Below are positions 1 through 12,499 of a stretch of 64,000 nt of DNA, piece by piece. The DNA lies in contig OX359194.1 in NCBI GenBank assembly GCA_947172415.1, positions 248,001 through 312,000 on the forward strand, given 5' to 3'. The DNA is from Chondrosia reniformis (taxonomy: Eukaryota; Porifera; Demospongiae; Chondrillida; Chondrillidae). The number at the start of each line of letters is the position of its first letter. Position 1 is the first letter of the stretch. A program made the translations under genes and the position numbers. Below the pieces are notes generated by a model. That model searched no databases. It was not told the DNA's origin and saw only the letters and a list, made by a program, of their open reading frames with translations.

Positions 1-573
1 TATATGCAACCACATGATCGTATATATGCAACCACATGTTCGTATATACAACCACATGTTCGTATATATGCAACCACATGTTCGTATATATGCAACCACA
101 TGATCATATATATGCAACCACATGATCATATATGCAACCACATGATCATATATATGCAACCACATGATCGTATATACAACCACATGATCATATATATGCA
201 ACCACATGATCATATATATACAACCACATGATCATATATGCAACCACATGTTCGTATATATACAACCACATGATCGTATATATGCAACCACATGATCATA
301 TATACAACCACATGATCATATATGCAACCACATGATCATATATACAACCACATGATCATATATACAACCACATGATCATATATACAACCACATGATCATA
401 TATACAACCACATGATCATATATACAACCACATGATCGTATATACAACCACATGATCATATATACAACCACATGTTCGTATATACAACCACATGATCGTA
501 TATATGCAACCACATGATCCTATATATACAACCACATGATCATATATACAACCACATGATCGTATATACAACC
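1..573. repeat. 20-bp AT-rich satellite, left-edge array
   Basis: Tandem copies of a roughly 20-bp unit of the form CATATATACAACCACATGAT, with variants CG, TTCG and CC at the first positions and occasional 22-bp units. It runs from the window edge to about 573 and stops at the same flank (TGTTCTTGAGAAGTGG) that ends the large array at 17169. Long open frames on both strands are a by-product of the periodicity and are not genes. Confidence 0.95.
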
Positions 574-664
574 ACATGATTGTTCTTGAGAAGTGGAATG
601 ACAAGCTGAACATTGAGATGGTTGTGGTTGGGTCACATGACTGATAAGCACAACTCCTGCAGTA

Positions 665-673
665 CTATATAAG
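665..673 (+). promoter_or_regulatory. TATA box of the secreted Cys-rich gene, copy 1
   Basis: CTATATAAG lies about 380 bp upstream of the start codon at 1050, with a candidate 3' splice site (TATTATTTCAG, about 925-935) between. This suggests a short 5' non-coding exon. The same TATA context is kept at 17255 and 35006 in the two other copies of this leader. Assignment as core promoter is inferred. Confidence 0.5.
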
Positions 674-1049
674 TCACTACTTTGTATTCCTAATTCTACA
701 TTACCTCAAACACTATTCAAGTATCAATAGATTCCTACTGATTATGTGCAGTGGGAAAATATACAATACTAAATTACACTGTCAGATGCAATGTGTTATA
801 CGTACACGTATTCTTCAATACTGAACTGACACATCTCATATGTAGGACATTCATTGTAAAGCATACACAATATAAGGATGTATAGAATAAGGTCTATATA
901 GTGTATAAATGGGTTAATTTATATTATTTCAGTACAGGAACCTACACACAGCTTAGTGTACTGGTTCTGCATACAAGTGGCCCACAATATGAGTCTATAT
1001 ACAGTGAAGGCAGATCTCCTCAGAAGTGAATATCCACTACTACTAGACT

Positions 1050-1976
1050 ATGGATGTGAGAAGGCTGGCAGTAGAGTTCTACTTTCTATTCCTTCTGACC
1101 TTCCTGTCCCCTCCAGCCACACTTGCGGGAGATGGGTACTCTGTGGAGTTTGAAATGGAGGACACTGGCAGAGGTATCTACGGGAGGTACTCTGTGGTGA
1201 AGGAGGCAGGCAGGAGAGTTGGACTGCTGTTTGGAGCCAACAGGCATAGTGCTGCTCTAAAGACACTGAATGGAGAAGTGCTCATTGCCCCGCTGAGGAA
1301 CCTGAGGGGAGGAGCTTGTCGTGTTGTGCAGGTAGCCTCTGAGAGGTTTGTGGATTACTGGAGGAAGAGGGGGGCGGGGCGGTTCCGTGCAGTCAAGGGG
1401 CAGGACGATGGATATATCAGAAAGGTCAAAACATTGACCACCTGCTGGAAGATGAAGAAGAGAGTAGAGATGCATTTAATGAGGCGATGGGGAAGGTACT
1501 GGAGAGTGAGGAGGTCCAGCTCCTTCCCGGTCTGGTGAGGAGGATGGTCCGGTCTGGATACAGAGGACCTCACCATCAGCCCTCACTTCAAACACTTCTA
1601 CTTGCTCACAGACTAACTAATCTGTTGAAAGAGAAGGCAATGGAATCAGAATCACAAATAACTGATGAAAATCAGTTATTTGAAGACAATGATGATGAAA
1701 TACTAGTGCAATCAGATAACCCATACAGTAGCTTTGAGACTGTTGTTGCGCAATACTCTGAAGCTGAGATGGCAAAATGCAAGTCGGACAAGTCCTGTCC
1801 GCCATGTAAGCACTTGGAGTGTACTGGTCTGTGCGGTCCAGGATGCACTTGCTGGCAGTTCCTGTGTGGAGACTGCTGCGTACATATTGGGTGCCTGGGT
1901 CACGACATCTGTTGTGCCAAATATGGACCCAGCTCTTGGCAGTGCATTATATTATGATAGTGAACTTTCAGTGTAA
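1050..1976 (+). pseudogene. secreted Cys-rich (PLA2-like) protein, frameshifted copy
   Basis: Near-identical copy of the intact gene at 35387-36328. It keeps the start codon, a hydrophobic signal peptide and the C-terminal Cys-rich domain with GCLGHDICC. One A is missing from an AAAAA run near 1428-1433, which shifts the frame about 125 codons in. The downstream part continues in another frame (about 1434-1957). A 5-bp insertion near 1948 also changes the last residues, ending in CIIL rather than the longer tail of the intact copy. The homopolymer change could be a sequencing error, but the second lesion makes decay more likely. The copy ends abruptly near 1997, where similarity to the other locus stops and the four-jointed-like locus begins. 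Confidence 0.75.
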
Positions 1977-2262
1977 CAAGAACTTTCCTTGTTTGAAAAC
2001 ACATGTATCTATCTGAACACTGCTATATATTGTAGCTGTAATTACATACACTATTCTTATGTGAGGTTTACTCAGTGACACTTTATTGCACTTTCCTCTA
2101 ATGTCTGTATATATAAGATTACAAAGTCAAGATCCTGAACATGTAACATTGTACTTTAAGGGACTTCATCAAAGAAATCAACATTTTACTCTTTAATTGT
2201 TATATCCTTGTATGGATAGTTCTTCTATACCGTATTCCCATGTATGTATCAATGTATGATAG

Positions 2263-3730
2263 GTGCTGTATCATGAGGATCGATTCCAAGATGTCCTTAG
2301 TGAGCTAGTGAGAGCTAAATGGGCCCATGGACAGACAATTGTGTGCAGTCACTACATTAAAAACTTACAAGTACGTAAATAAGAGAGATTGCATACACAT
2401 TTGTGTTGGACACTCAGACTTGTGGAGCTCTAGGATTAGAAGATGAGAATTTTGAATGTACTGAACTGTCTAGAATGTAATTTATTGTTTTATGTTTAAA
2501 AAGTCTTCAATCAGACTGAGAATCCTATATTTATTGCTATATACAATACACATTCATATATAGTATAGTATAGGGTGTAAATGTATGGGTTGACTAGTGC
2601 AATGTAAAGTTGACTTTCAATACCTGTTCTATTGTCTCATTTCTTTCACTTGAAGGATGTCGTTCTACCTCAACACCTTCAACACTTGATAGAGTGGAGG
2701 ATTAATGAAGAGAATGAAGAGAATGGAACAGTAGACACTTACTGGATTGAACAAGACTACACAAAACGGTAAGTGTACGTACATATATCTTGACCATATA
2801 ACTACCACATACTACAGCCGTACATGGGTTTGGTCAGATGTGGGACATGAGTGGTGTCTCTCATAGCTTGATGGATTGATACTTCACTATCTTGTCCTAT
2901 ACAGGCTCAACCAACTACATATACTATAACTATTATTAGTGATATATAGTACATACACATATATAGCAGTTTCAGTATATTCTAGGATACTTGCTCAGTA
3001 TACCCATTTCTCCCTTCAGTGACCAGTGGTCAGAGTTGATAGCCTTTGACTATTTAACAGGAAATACAGATCGACTGGTCAACTTGCTGACAAATTACCA
3101 ATATAATAGAGACATTGTTTCCAGTCCAGTTCACAATCTGGCTCAAAATGGGAATGGGGATCTGATATTCCTAGACCACGAGACCTCATTTCTAGTCGGA
3201 TACAAGTTTTCAAAAGATCACAAAGAAAGCAAAGCATTTCAGGTATATCCTTATATGGTAATGTGAATCTTACCTCCACTAACTACAAATGGAATCCATT
3301 TAATTGTTACAGTGACTGTTATATATTTAAATTGGCAGCCTTTACAATCTATAGTATATAGTATAGAGTATATAATTTCTTCACTTACTACAGAACAAAT
3401 GTACATATAATCACTTTTCATTCTCAATACCCTCTACATACATGTTAGCCAATCAATTTGTGTTTCATCATTTCTCTATTTTCTAAACTTTAGGAGTTCT
3501 TTATGAGAAACATTTGTCCCTACTCTCCAGCACTCATCAGGAAGGTGTCACCATTTTGTTCCCATCCATCTACAGTTGGATTGGCTGTCTCACAGCTGTT
3601 CAAATCTGTAGATCCTAAAGGCTGGAGGACAGTGACTGACCTGCCTCCAACACTACTGGAGGAGCTCTCCCTCAGAACAGAGACATTCTGTGGTCATCTG
3701 GTGACAGAGTGTAGAACTAGTTTAACTTGA
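2263..3730 (+). CDS. Four-jointed/FAM20-family kinase-like protein, 3' exons only
   Basis: Four exons can be read: 2263-2370, 2656-2768, 3020-3242 and 3494-3730. They have GT-AG borders and agreeing phases, about 226 residues in all. The product matches the C-lobe of the four-jointed box (FJX1) secretory-pathway kinase family: an LSELVRAKW segment, then DVVLP, then WSELIAFDYLTGNTDRLV, then the acidic metal-site strand IFLDHE followed by GYKF, and a C-terminal Cys/Leu helix ending ETFCGHLVTECRTSLT. Family members act in the Golgi lumen on secreted or cadherin-like substrates. The signal anchor and N-lobe that should lie upstream are absent. In their place is the decayed Cys-rich gene copy, whose homology ends near 1997. 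The locus is therefore probably truncated by a duplication breakpoint. An undetected upstream exon or a fusion transcript is the alternative. Confidence 0.72.
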
Positions 3731-4120
3731 CACACACTAGTAAACTCCTCTTCATGTTCTATTTTATATATAACACTTCATCAATAATGTCAATTGTATT
3801 TTCAATCTGTATTTTTAAAATCATATATATAAAGTTACAGTAGCCATGAAAGTATTAAATACGTAGTTTTACGTTTGGGCACGTGATAATTCCCATATTT
3901 GGAATGGAGAAGAAATCGACCATGTGTTGGGCGTCTCCGTATTTTTGCGATCTATCATAAGAAAGAGTTAAAGAACCTTGAGATAGACAACTTGTAAAAT
4001 AGCCTCGGTAGCTAAAGTAGATCTTACGAAAGAGTAACTCTTTAGCCCTTCTAAAAATAGAAGCCGTACAACTAGTTGCAGAAGCGCTCTGCCCTCGCTA
4101 GTGGCTTAAAAAGGTGATCG
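3731..4120 (+). promoter_or_regulatory. Intergenic/promoter region of NLR1 with E-box and CArG box
   Basis: This gap separates the four-jointed-like stop from the caspase-NLR start. It contains a CACGTG E-box at 3880-3885 and a perfect CArG/SRF-type decamer CCATATTTGG at 3893-3902, about 220 bp before the start codon. No open frame or CARD-like exon was found here, so NLR1 appears to begin directly with the caspase domain. The functional role of the two motifs is inferred from consensus only. Confidence 0.4.
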
Positions 4121-7100
4121 ATGGCAGTGGCAAATACAAGCAGCTTCTTTCTTGTAGTAAACAGCTACTATAATACCCAATTTGATCCGGTACCGTATAC
4201 TGATGAAGGATTGAAATTGTATACGGAAACTTTCTATAAGTATCTTTCATTTTCACAGTATGGAATCTATTTCGATTGTAGCAAGGAATACTTTATGCAA
4301 GTTTTTATCGATTTTCTGCAAGGAAAAGGTCGATACACTACCAAGTATTTCGCCTTTATATTCTTGGGTCATGGGAGTGGAGGACGCCTCTTAATGAACG
4401 ATGGACAATCGGTCAGTATCCAGGTTATCATAGACGAGATTAACAAATTTGTTCCAGAGCAAGTCTCCAAACTGTTTATAATCAACGCCTGCCGTGAAAA
4501 TGAGCAATTGGTGCTTCCGAAGACCCCGAACTCAATCTATATTTACGCGACCCTTCCCGGGAGAAAGGCAATCCCCGCGTGGTCTAAGTACTTTAATGAT
4601 GAATTGCGAACAAACGCAGGCGATTTGCATGCTGTATGTTTCTCAGCATGTGCAAAAGTGAAGGAATACCTTAATAGTAATGTTGAGCCAAGCCAATATA
4701 TTAGCAATGGTCTTCCTGCTCCAAAGCTGCTACAGAGCGAAACTTTTAGATTAGAAATTCCTGGTGCTATTTTAGGGCGTCTTACTACATATTCCCAATT
4801 AATGGAACAATACCGAGGTATGTATGGTTTTAATTTGTATGTATGGGTATTCCATATCATGTACATTTTACATTTGATCTCATCAATGGCAACCTATATA
4901 GTGTTATTGTATTTTATTTTATATCAGCAAGGGATCCTTCATTCGGAAATGTTGGGCAACAACCTCTTTTGACTCCAGAGGCTTCAGCATATCTTTCAGG
5001 CGGTTCAAAGGGTATGTATGACATGCATTTGCTAAAACAGAATTCACTGTAAAACACCGTTTGCACCACAGTATATTATATTTGTGGAATTCAAAATGCA
5101 TAATGTAATAATTAATTAGTAACTGCACTCATACATTGTGTCATTAAACTAGAAAGACATGAAAATTGAGAAATTCAGCTATGGGTTCTGTAAAAATGTT
5201 AGGTCTGACCGAATACTAATAGTTTCCCATGGTAGTTTGATGTGTACATAAGTATGGTACATATATAGTGTGTTAGATGTTTAGCACGTACACACGTATA
5301 CGTATACAACCACACCACTTCAAATACTCTGTTTTTCTTAGATTCTCAGCACTCTAATGGAGGAAGAATACCTCCTCAGAACATACTTCCTCAGAATGTA
5401 CCTTATCAGAACATGCCTCCTCAGAATGTACCTCCTCAGAATGTACCTCTTCAGAATGTACCTCCTCAGAACGTACCTCCTCAGAACGTACCTCCTCAGA
5501 ACGTACCTCCTCAGAATGTACCTCCTCAGAATGTACCTCCTCAGAATGTACCTCCTCAGAATGTACCTCCTCAGAACGTACCTCTTCAGAATGTACCTCC
5601 TCAGAACGTACCTCCTCAGAACGTACCTTATCAGAATGTACCTTATCAGAATGTACCTCATCAGAACGTACCTCATCAGAACGTACCTCCTCAGAACATA
5701 CCTCCTCAGAATGTACCTCTTCAGAATGTACCTCCTCAGAATGTACCTCCTCAGAATGTACCTCCTCAGAATGTACCTCTTCAGAATGTACCTCCTCAGA
5801 ACATACCTCCTCAGAATGTACCTCCTCAGAACGTACCTCCTCAGAATGTACCTCCTCAGAACGTACCTCCTCAGAATGTACCTCCTCAGAACGTACCTCC
5901 TCAGAATGTACCTCCTCAGAACGTACCTCCTCAGAACGTACCTCCTCAGAATGTACCTCCTCAGAATGTACCTCCTCAGAACGTACCTTATCAGAATGTA
6001 CCTCTTCAGAATGTACTTTATCAGAACATACCTCCTCAGAACATACCTCCTCAGAACGTACCTCCTCAGAACGTACCTCCTCAGAATGTACCTCCTCAGA
6101 ACGTACCTTATCAGAATGTACCTCCTCAGAACGTACCTCCTCAGAATGTACCTCCTCAGAACGTACCTTATCAGAATGTACCTTATCAGAATGTACCTCT
6201 TCAGAACGTACTTTATCAGAATATACCTCCTCAGAATGTACCTTATCAGAACGTACCTCCTCAGAATGTACCTTATCAGAACGTACCTCCTCAGAATGTA
6301 CCTTATCAGAATGTACATGAGGTTGATCTTAATCAGTCTGCTCTACCAGTAAGTGTATATATTTATTCTGTAGTTACGTATATATAGAGTGTACTATACA
6401 GGTTTATGAAATTTGTCATATACGTGTCTAGTTATGTATGCTAACAAAATTCAGTTAAAGGAACTACGATCTCTACATTTGTATACTGTTTAATATTTAT
6501 TATATATAAAATAATCTCCTATCTAGTAAGTGTATGTACATTCTGTAACTATATATCTCTCTACAAGTAAGTGTACTTTCTGTAACTATGTATATATAGA
6601 GTGTACTATACAGGTTTATGAAGTGTGTCATATGCCATGTACCTAGTTATGTATGCTAACAAAATTCAGTTAAAGGAACAAAGATCTCTACATTTGTATA
6701 CTAAATAATATTTATTATATAATATGTAGTAATTCTCATGTAAATATGCTATATATGTCTCATTCTGTAGGACCCTCTATTAAAGCTACAAAAAAAAGCA
6801 TTTGGTGTATACGAGTCGTATAAACTGGCTGAAGGAGACAGTGAAGTAACATTTGTCAGACTAGCCATTGTGAAGAACAAGCCATCAGTCTTAGAGACAA
6901 AGGGAGATCAATTAGAAACATTAAAACGATTAAGGGAGTGCGGTCCTAAAAGTGAAAACATAGATGTTAAAGATTTAGCAAAGCAATGTAAAGATAGGAG
7001 ACGAATCGTATATGGTCAAGCGGGAGCAGGAAAGACAACTGCCATGAAGCACATCTGTCAACAAGTAGCTCTCTCTCAAATCAAGAGTGATTATGCGCTC

Positions 7101-10100
7101 ATTCTCTTCTTTCCCTTGAGAGATGAGAGTGTTTCTAAGTGTACCGACCTCCCCAGTCTACTCGAATACTATGGGGAGGGGTCCTCTGAAGACACAACCA
7201 AAATGCTAGAGGAAGGAAAGGGCCGAGACACATTGCTGATATTTGATGGTGCTGATGAAGCTAGAGAGCTTTTACAGAAGGGATCCAATTCTGTCCTTTT
7301 GAAGCTGTTAGAAGGGAAGTTGCTACCGGAAGCCTCAATCATACTTTCCAGTCGACCTGGTGTATGTCCTGAACTACAGAAATATGTCAATCAGTTCTAT
7401 GAAGTGCAGGGATTTGATGAGGTTGCTATTAAGGCCTACGTGACGGAGTTCTTCAAAGATGATCCAGGTTCTGCTGAGAGAATGTTGCAGACCATCAGTG
7501 ATCGTCCTGATTTGGAGGGCGGAGCCTACATTCCAATGAATCTGTTTATTTTCTGTTCCACTTTCAAAGCCAATGAATATTCACATCCTGCCACCATCAC
7601 AGAATGTTACCAAGGTCACGTTAGTGAGCTGTGTTCTAGGGAATGTGAAAAAGAGGGAAGAGATGTCTACATTGACCCAACTCTTTCTGAGCTCCCTGAA
7701 GACCTACAGGACCTCCTTCGGCGTCTAGGAGAACTTGCATTTAATGGTTTGACAGCTAAACCATCCAACTACATTTTCAATGAGAAAGCCATTCGGAAAG
7801 TCTTCCCTGAAATTAAGGAAAAGCCCGAAGACTCCCTTTTCAAAGGACTCCTTCAATTACACAGTGGAAAACCTGGATTTAGGCCAACATTCTCTGGCAA
7901 CTTCTCCCATGCAACTCTCCAAGAGTTCTTTTCTGCCCTTCACCTGAGTCCGCTCTCTGAAAAGGATCAGGTGATATTTTGGAAGGAGCACATTTTCAAT
8001 CCATCCTTTGCTGTGGTCTTGCGATTTTATGCTGGGCTGACGAAATTATCTTGCAAAGATTTCATCCCATTATGTCTTATCACGCCTCCTGCCACTTCCA
8101 CAACAGCTGCTCCTCCCAATGTAGCTGGTGCTACTCTGCAGCTGCCAGCTAAATCTGATCAGCAGAATCCTCAGCTCCTCATTCTTTTGCATGCGCTTCA
8201 TGAGTCTCAAAAGAAGACTATTATCTGTGAAACATTGAAGCACTTGAATAGTTCACTTAGGTTTTTTAATCTAGGTTCATTTGATGCAATGGTTGCACTA
8301 AATTGTTTAGCACACTGTACTCATTTGGTTGAGTTGTTTATGCATGGAAACAGAAATCCATTTCCTGTTGAGAGTGTTAAGCGTTTACTACACAACAATC
8401 AAAAGTTGCAAAAGCTGGGATATATTGTCCTTGATCACTTGACTGAAGATGGTAAGACATTACTTTACATGTTATTATTGTTTCATACTTTAAAACTGTA
8501 ACAAATTAAATAAGTAGATATTTCTGTCTATATGACCACAAAGAGTGAGTCTTTAGTCTATTTCTTAATTTATTGTTAAGCATACATTTGTTATTGATAA
8601 GCTTAATGAGTGTTGACTATGTTAATAATGATAAAGTGTGTGTTTGTGTTTGTATTAGATGCAGTGACTATGTTCACAAGAATTACATGTTCAGTGAAGG
8701 AGCTGGATCTGAACATTACTAAGTCCACTTCAGTATCTGCCATAATGAGAGTGTTTTCATTGAAGGGATTGGAGACACTGAGATTGAGCCTTAGTGGCTG
8801 TACAATAACAGTGAGTCACTATGCATCATTTTTTCTAATGTCTATGTCACTATTTTGAAGCAGGTAACTGTATATTAGCTGTAACCTCATGTATATTACC
8901 AAATAGTTAATAGGTGCACTATAAGTTCTTAATGATTCTCCTAACCTGTGAACTTACAGGCTAATATATATGCAAACAAATTATAAGTTGACTTAGTTTT
9001 TAACTTTAGCCATGCAACGTTGGATAACTTGTTTGTCATTTAATGTAAGTCATTCTGTGTTGTATTTTTAAAATTTATTTATGCATGCAGGAATCTGAAG
9101 GTAGCTCATTAGAGGAACTTGTTCGTAGTAATCTCTCTCTGAAGGAGTTCCGTTTGTATTGTTCACATGCCAAGAGACTGTCACGCAGACAATTCTTTGA
9201 TTGTCTCTCCATTGTTACTAATCTTTCAAGTCTTGAGAAATGTAATGTTCAGCTATCAGAATTATCAGAAAGAGGTATGCTATTATGTGGTTTTGAATGA
9301 GATTATACTGTATGTAGTTGATAGTGTTTGTTATTGATTAGCTTAATGAGTGTTGACTATGTTAATAATGATAAAGTGTGTGTTTGTGTTTGTATTAGAT
9401 GCAGTGACTATGTTCACAAGAACATGTTCAGTGAAGGAGCTGGATCTGAACATTGATGAGTCCACTTCAGTATCTGCCCTAATAGAAGTGTTTTCATTGA
9501 AGGAATTGGAGACACTGAGTTTGTACCTTCGTGGCTGTACAAAAACAGTGAGTCACTATGCATCATTTTTCTAATGTCTATGTCACTATTTTGAAGCAGG
9601 TAACTGTATATTAGCTGTAACCTCATGTATATTTCCAAATAGTTAATAGTTACACAATAAGTTCTTAATGATTCTCCTAATTTGTGTACTTACGGGCAAA
9701 TATATATGCAAACAAATTACAAGTTGATTTAGTTTTTAAATGTAGCCATGCAACGTTGGATAAATTGTTTGTCATTTAATGTAAGTCATTCTGTGTTGTA
9801 TTTTTAAAATTTATGCATGCATGCAGGAATATGAAGGTAGCTCATTAGAGGAACTTGTTCGTAGTAATCTCTTTCTATTGACTTGTTTGTAACTGGTAAT
9901 TATATTAATTCTTTCTTCTCTCTCTTGTTATATTCTTTATACTTATATATAAGGGTTCAATATACAATATTTCTTTAAATGTACAGTATTTGTTCCACCA
10001 GTTTCAACTCAAGTTCTATTGAACATAATAATGTGAATACATGTATATTTATAAATGTTATAATATATTTATAAATTTAAATGTATGTAGGGATGTGAGG

Positions 10101-11313
10101 AAGAATTTGAATCATTAAAATCAGCTATCAACAATAACAGTCACTTGAACAAGTTAGCATTTCGAATTCATTGTAATCAGATGAAGAGACCGTCCCATTC
10201 CAAGTGTATTGAATGTATATCTCAGAGCAGATCAATTAATTACTTGGAGGTTGAATCAAGTAAGTTCCTTTTATCAAGTCTGTGTTTAGCATTGAAATTT
10301 GTACATTTCATTGTATCAATCATACGTACTGTATACATTTGTTTGACACACTTATTGTTAGTCTTTTTACACATTTGTTCTCTTTATGTATGTGATGCCA
10401 GCTACATGACTGTACAGTGAATGTATTCTAAAAAAAACGAACAGTGCTGATATATTTCATTGTTCTTTCCACAGCCAGTGGACATGACCTGGTTCCTGTG
10501 CTGGAAATGGTACAGTTGAGGAGACTCATAGTGAGGAACACAGATCCAGTACCTCTACTACATTCATTAAAGAACAGAAGAGATGTATTAGAAGAATTAA
10601 TATTTGTTATCGATTGGTATTTTGAATCATGGGTCAGTTTTAAGTGTGTTTGCTATCTTTAGCTGTTTGACTGACATTGTTTAGAATGATCTTTTTAATT
10701 GTTAAATATTCTGTAAGTATATTTTGATGTATTATGTATATACTGTAACTGTGATTAAAGCTAGGACATTGTAAAGGAATATCACGTTCTGTAATACCTA
10801 CCATTCCACTGACATTCTGTGTTAGAGGAGTCATGTTTGTATTTACATTTGTATTCATCTGACAGTCACTTTGTTTAATATACATACATATATACACTAT
10901 AGATTGTAGCTAAGCTAAATTGTCTTTATACATACATTTCTATTAGTATACATTCTTATAAGAGATATTCTAAGATGAATATGTAAGGTATATGGTAGTT
11001 ACATCAAATGAGTCCTTTAGCCTATTTTGTATGATGTAATGTGCTATGTATATTACATTTGCTGATGTAGGTTGAGACTGTTGACCTGAATGAGATGGAA
11101 GTAGCATGCTCAGCAGCTCAAGTCAAAACACTTGGTGTTGTTGGGATATCACACGTTACTGACTTAAAGAAAATGGCAAAAGCAATCAGTGCTGGTATCT
11201 CAAGGAATGAACATGTTCAAACTGTAAAGTCACTTGAGAAATGTCCAGTACAGAGCTCAAATGAGAAACATAAAAACATTACAGCTACATGGGGAGAGCT
11301 TCGTTCTCTTTAA
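4121..11313 (+). CDS. NLR1: caspase-like - PPQNV repeat - NACHT - LRR receptor
   Basis: Ten exons: 4121-4817, 4928-5011, 5342-6348, 6771-8451, 8659-8810, 9091-9274, 9399-9547, 10091-10259, 10475-10632 and 11071-11313. All borders are GT-AG, the phases agree, and the total is 4524 nt (1507 aa). Residues 1-232 are a caspase/peptidase C14-like fold, with His84 in FIFLGHGSGG and Cys124 in KLFIINACREN as the presumed catalytic dyad. A p10-like segment (YATLPGRKA, SKYFNDEL) follows. Residues about 261-596 are mostly PPQNV pentapeptides. NACHT starts near residue 600: Walker A GQAGAGKTT (about 678), Walker B LLIFDGADEA (about 755), sensor SIILSSRPG, winged-helix segment YIPMNLFIF. The C-terminal LRR exons are 149-184 nt modules. 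Family knowledge predicts a cytosolic sensor that oligomerises through NACHT; self-activation of the fused protease is my inference. The start was chosen because the preceding 390 bp hold no upstream exon. Confidence 0.85.
5370..6318 (+). repeat. 15-bp coding minisatellite encoding PPQNV repeats
   Basis: About 60 head-to-tail copies of a 15-bp unit (CCTCCTCAGAATGTA) inside exon 3 of NLR1. They encode PPQNV with variants LPQNV, PYQNV, PHQNV and PPQNI. All three forward frames stay open through most of the array. The paralogous exon of NLR2 (28804-28868) has the same flanks (SNG before, DPNQSTLP after) but no expansion. The array therefore arose after, or was lost since, the duplication. It is predicted to be a disordered linker between the protease and NACHT. 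Confidence 0.95.
9827..9892 (+). pseudogene. Decayed LRR exon in NLR1
   Basis: An AG acceptor is followed by EYEGSSLEELVRSNL, matching the good LRR exon at 9091. The reading frame then runs into a TAA after 22 codons and no donor follows. The exon before and the exon after are both phase 0, so skipping this one preserves the frame. The same lesion sits at 32133-32198 in NLR2, so it predates the NLR duplication. Confidence 0.8.
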
Positions 11314-12223
11314 ATATCAGCAAATATAAGATAAACAACTAATGTACTGTACATTGTAATGGTTTTGTAAATATTTGTACATAACACTAGATATAATAAC
11401 AATATAATACACTAGTTCTGTGTGACAGTATCACTACAAGTAGCACTGGTACATCTTGTCAGAGATGACATTGTTTATTTCACAGAGTGTGTCGTGTCTG
11501 CACACATCTCCACACTTCTTATATTTGTCCTTTGACCTCCCATAACGATTGTAATGATACATATCAACCAGAGAAGCGTTGGACCTCATTCTGCAGGAGG
11601 AGGAGGAGGAAATTGTATAATATACAGTGGACTCTCCATCCAAGGGACGGGCTGGGATGATAGCATTTGTCCTTTGTATGGAAATGTCCTTAACTCAGAA
11701 AGTATTAGAAAACCATATTATAAGCAAATTAACACACCGCTATCCATTAATGAAAGTGCTACAATCACAAAAGCACCAATCGACACCTTTTGAGGGGCAG
11801 GTAAGAAGGGGAAATTGTATATACATGCACCTTGTAGTATGCTGTAAAGATTTAAAATGATCACGAGTGATACATACGTATTTGGAATTACAAGGCAGGA
11901 CTAGGATACTGTTTTAGAAGATTTCTTGTACATAATGTTAACAAAGTACATGTGTGTTGTTCAAAAGTATACAGTTTTAGACAACCTTATTACCTGGCTA
12001 TGTACATACATGCATGCGTATGTAGGTCATTTCAGTACAACACACAACACAATATAATAATATATATTGAATGTGTACACATGTCATTACATGCAGTGTC
12101 ATGTGACCTCTGACCTTTCAGCAAGGTTGTTCCATGATTTGGGAGACATGTCAGTCAGTGAGTACATCTCTTTGGCACTATAGGACAGACCCCAAACTGG
12201 TCTCTCTCCCTTCTCATGTAACT

Positions 12224-12499
12224 CTACACAGACAAGTGAGGAATACATATATTGGATGTGCATTAGCTAAATATGTCACTGAGGTGATGCAACTATTACA
12301 AGTGGAAGAGTTACTAGAGCAAAACTACTGTACAATATATAAATACATAGAAATGAATACACTTACAATCAGTTAAACATATATATTTAGTTACAAAATA
12401 TTAATGCTATAAACACGTCCACAGATAATGTTTATAGTTGTAGAGTGCACACTTCTATACCAATATTACATATAAAAGTGACTGATATATATATCTACT
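12224..12499. other. Remainder of ASM copy-1 intron before the satellite
   Basis: AT-rich intron sequence nearly identical to 34506-34905 at the second locus, with small indels. At the second locus two extra tandem segments (about 34510-34620, GAATACATATATAGCAC type) are inserted. It merges into the satellite at about 12500 through the shared sequence TCATGATCGTACGTATATAC. No gene seen. Confidence 0.7.

Noticed and set aside
5338..6318. A 326-codon minus-strand frame (LRRYILRRYV repeats) opposite the PPQNV array
   Set aside because: It arises from the 15-bp period on the non-coding strand. The plus-strand PPQNV frame is the one that fits splice phases and the NLR2 homologue.
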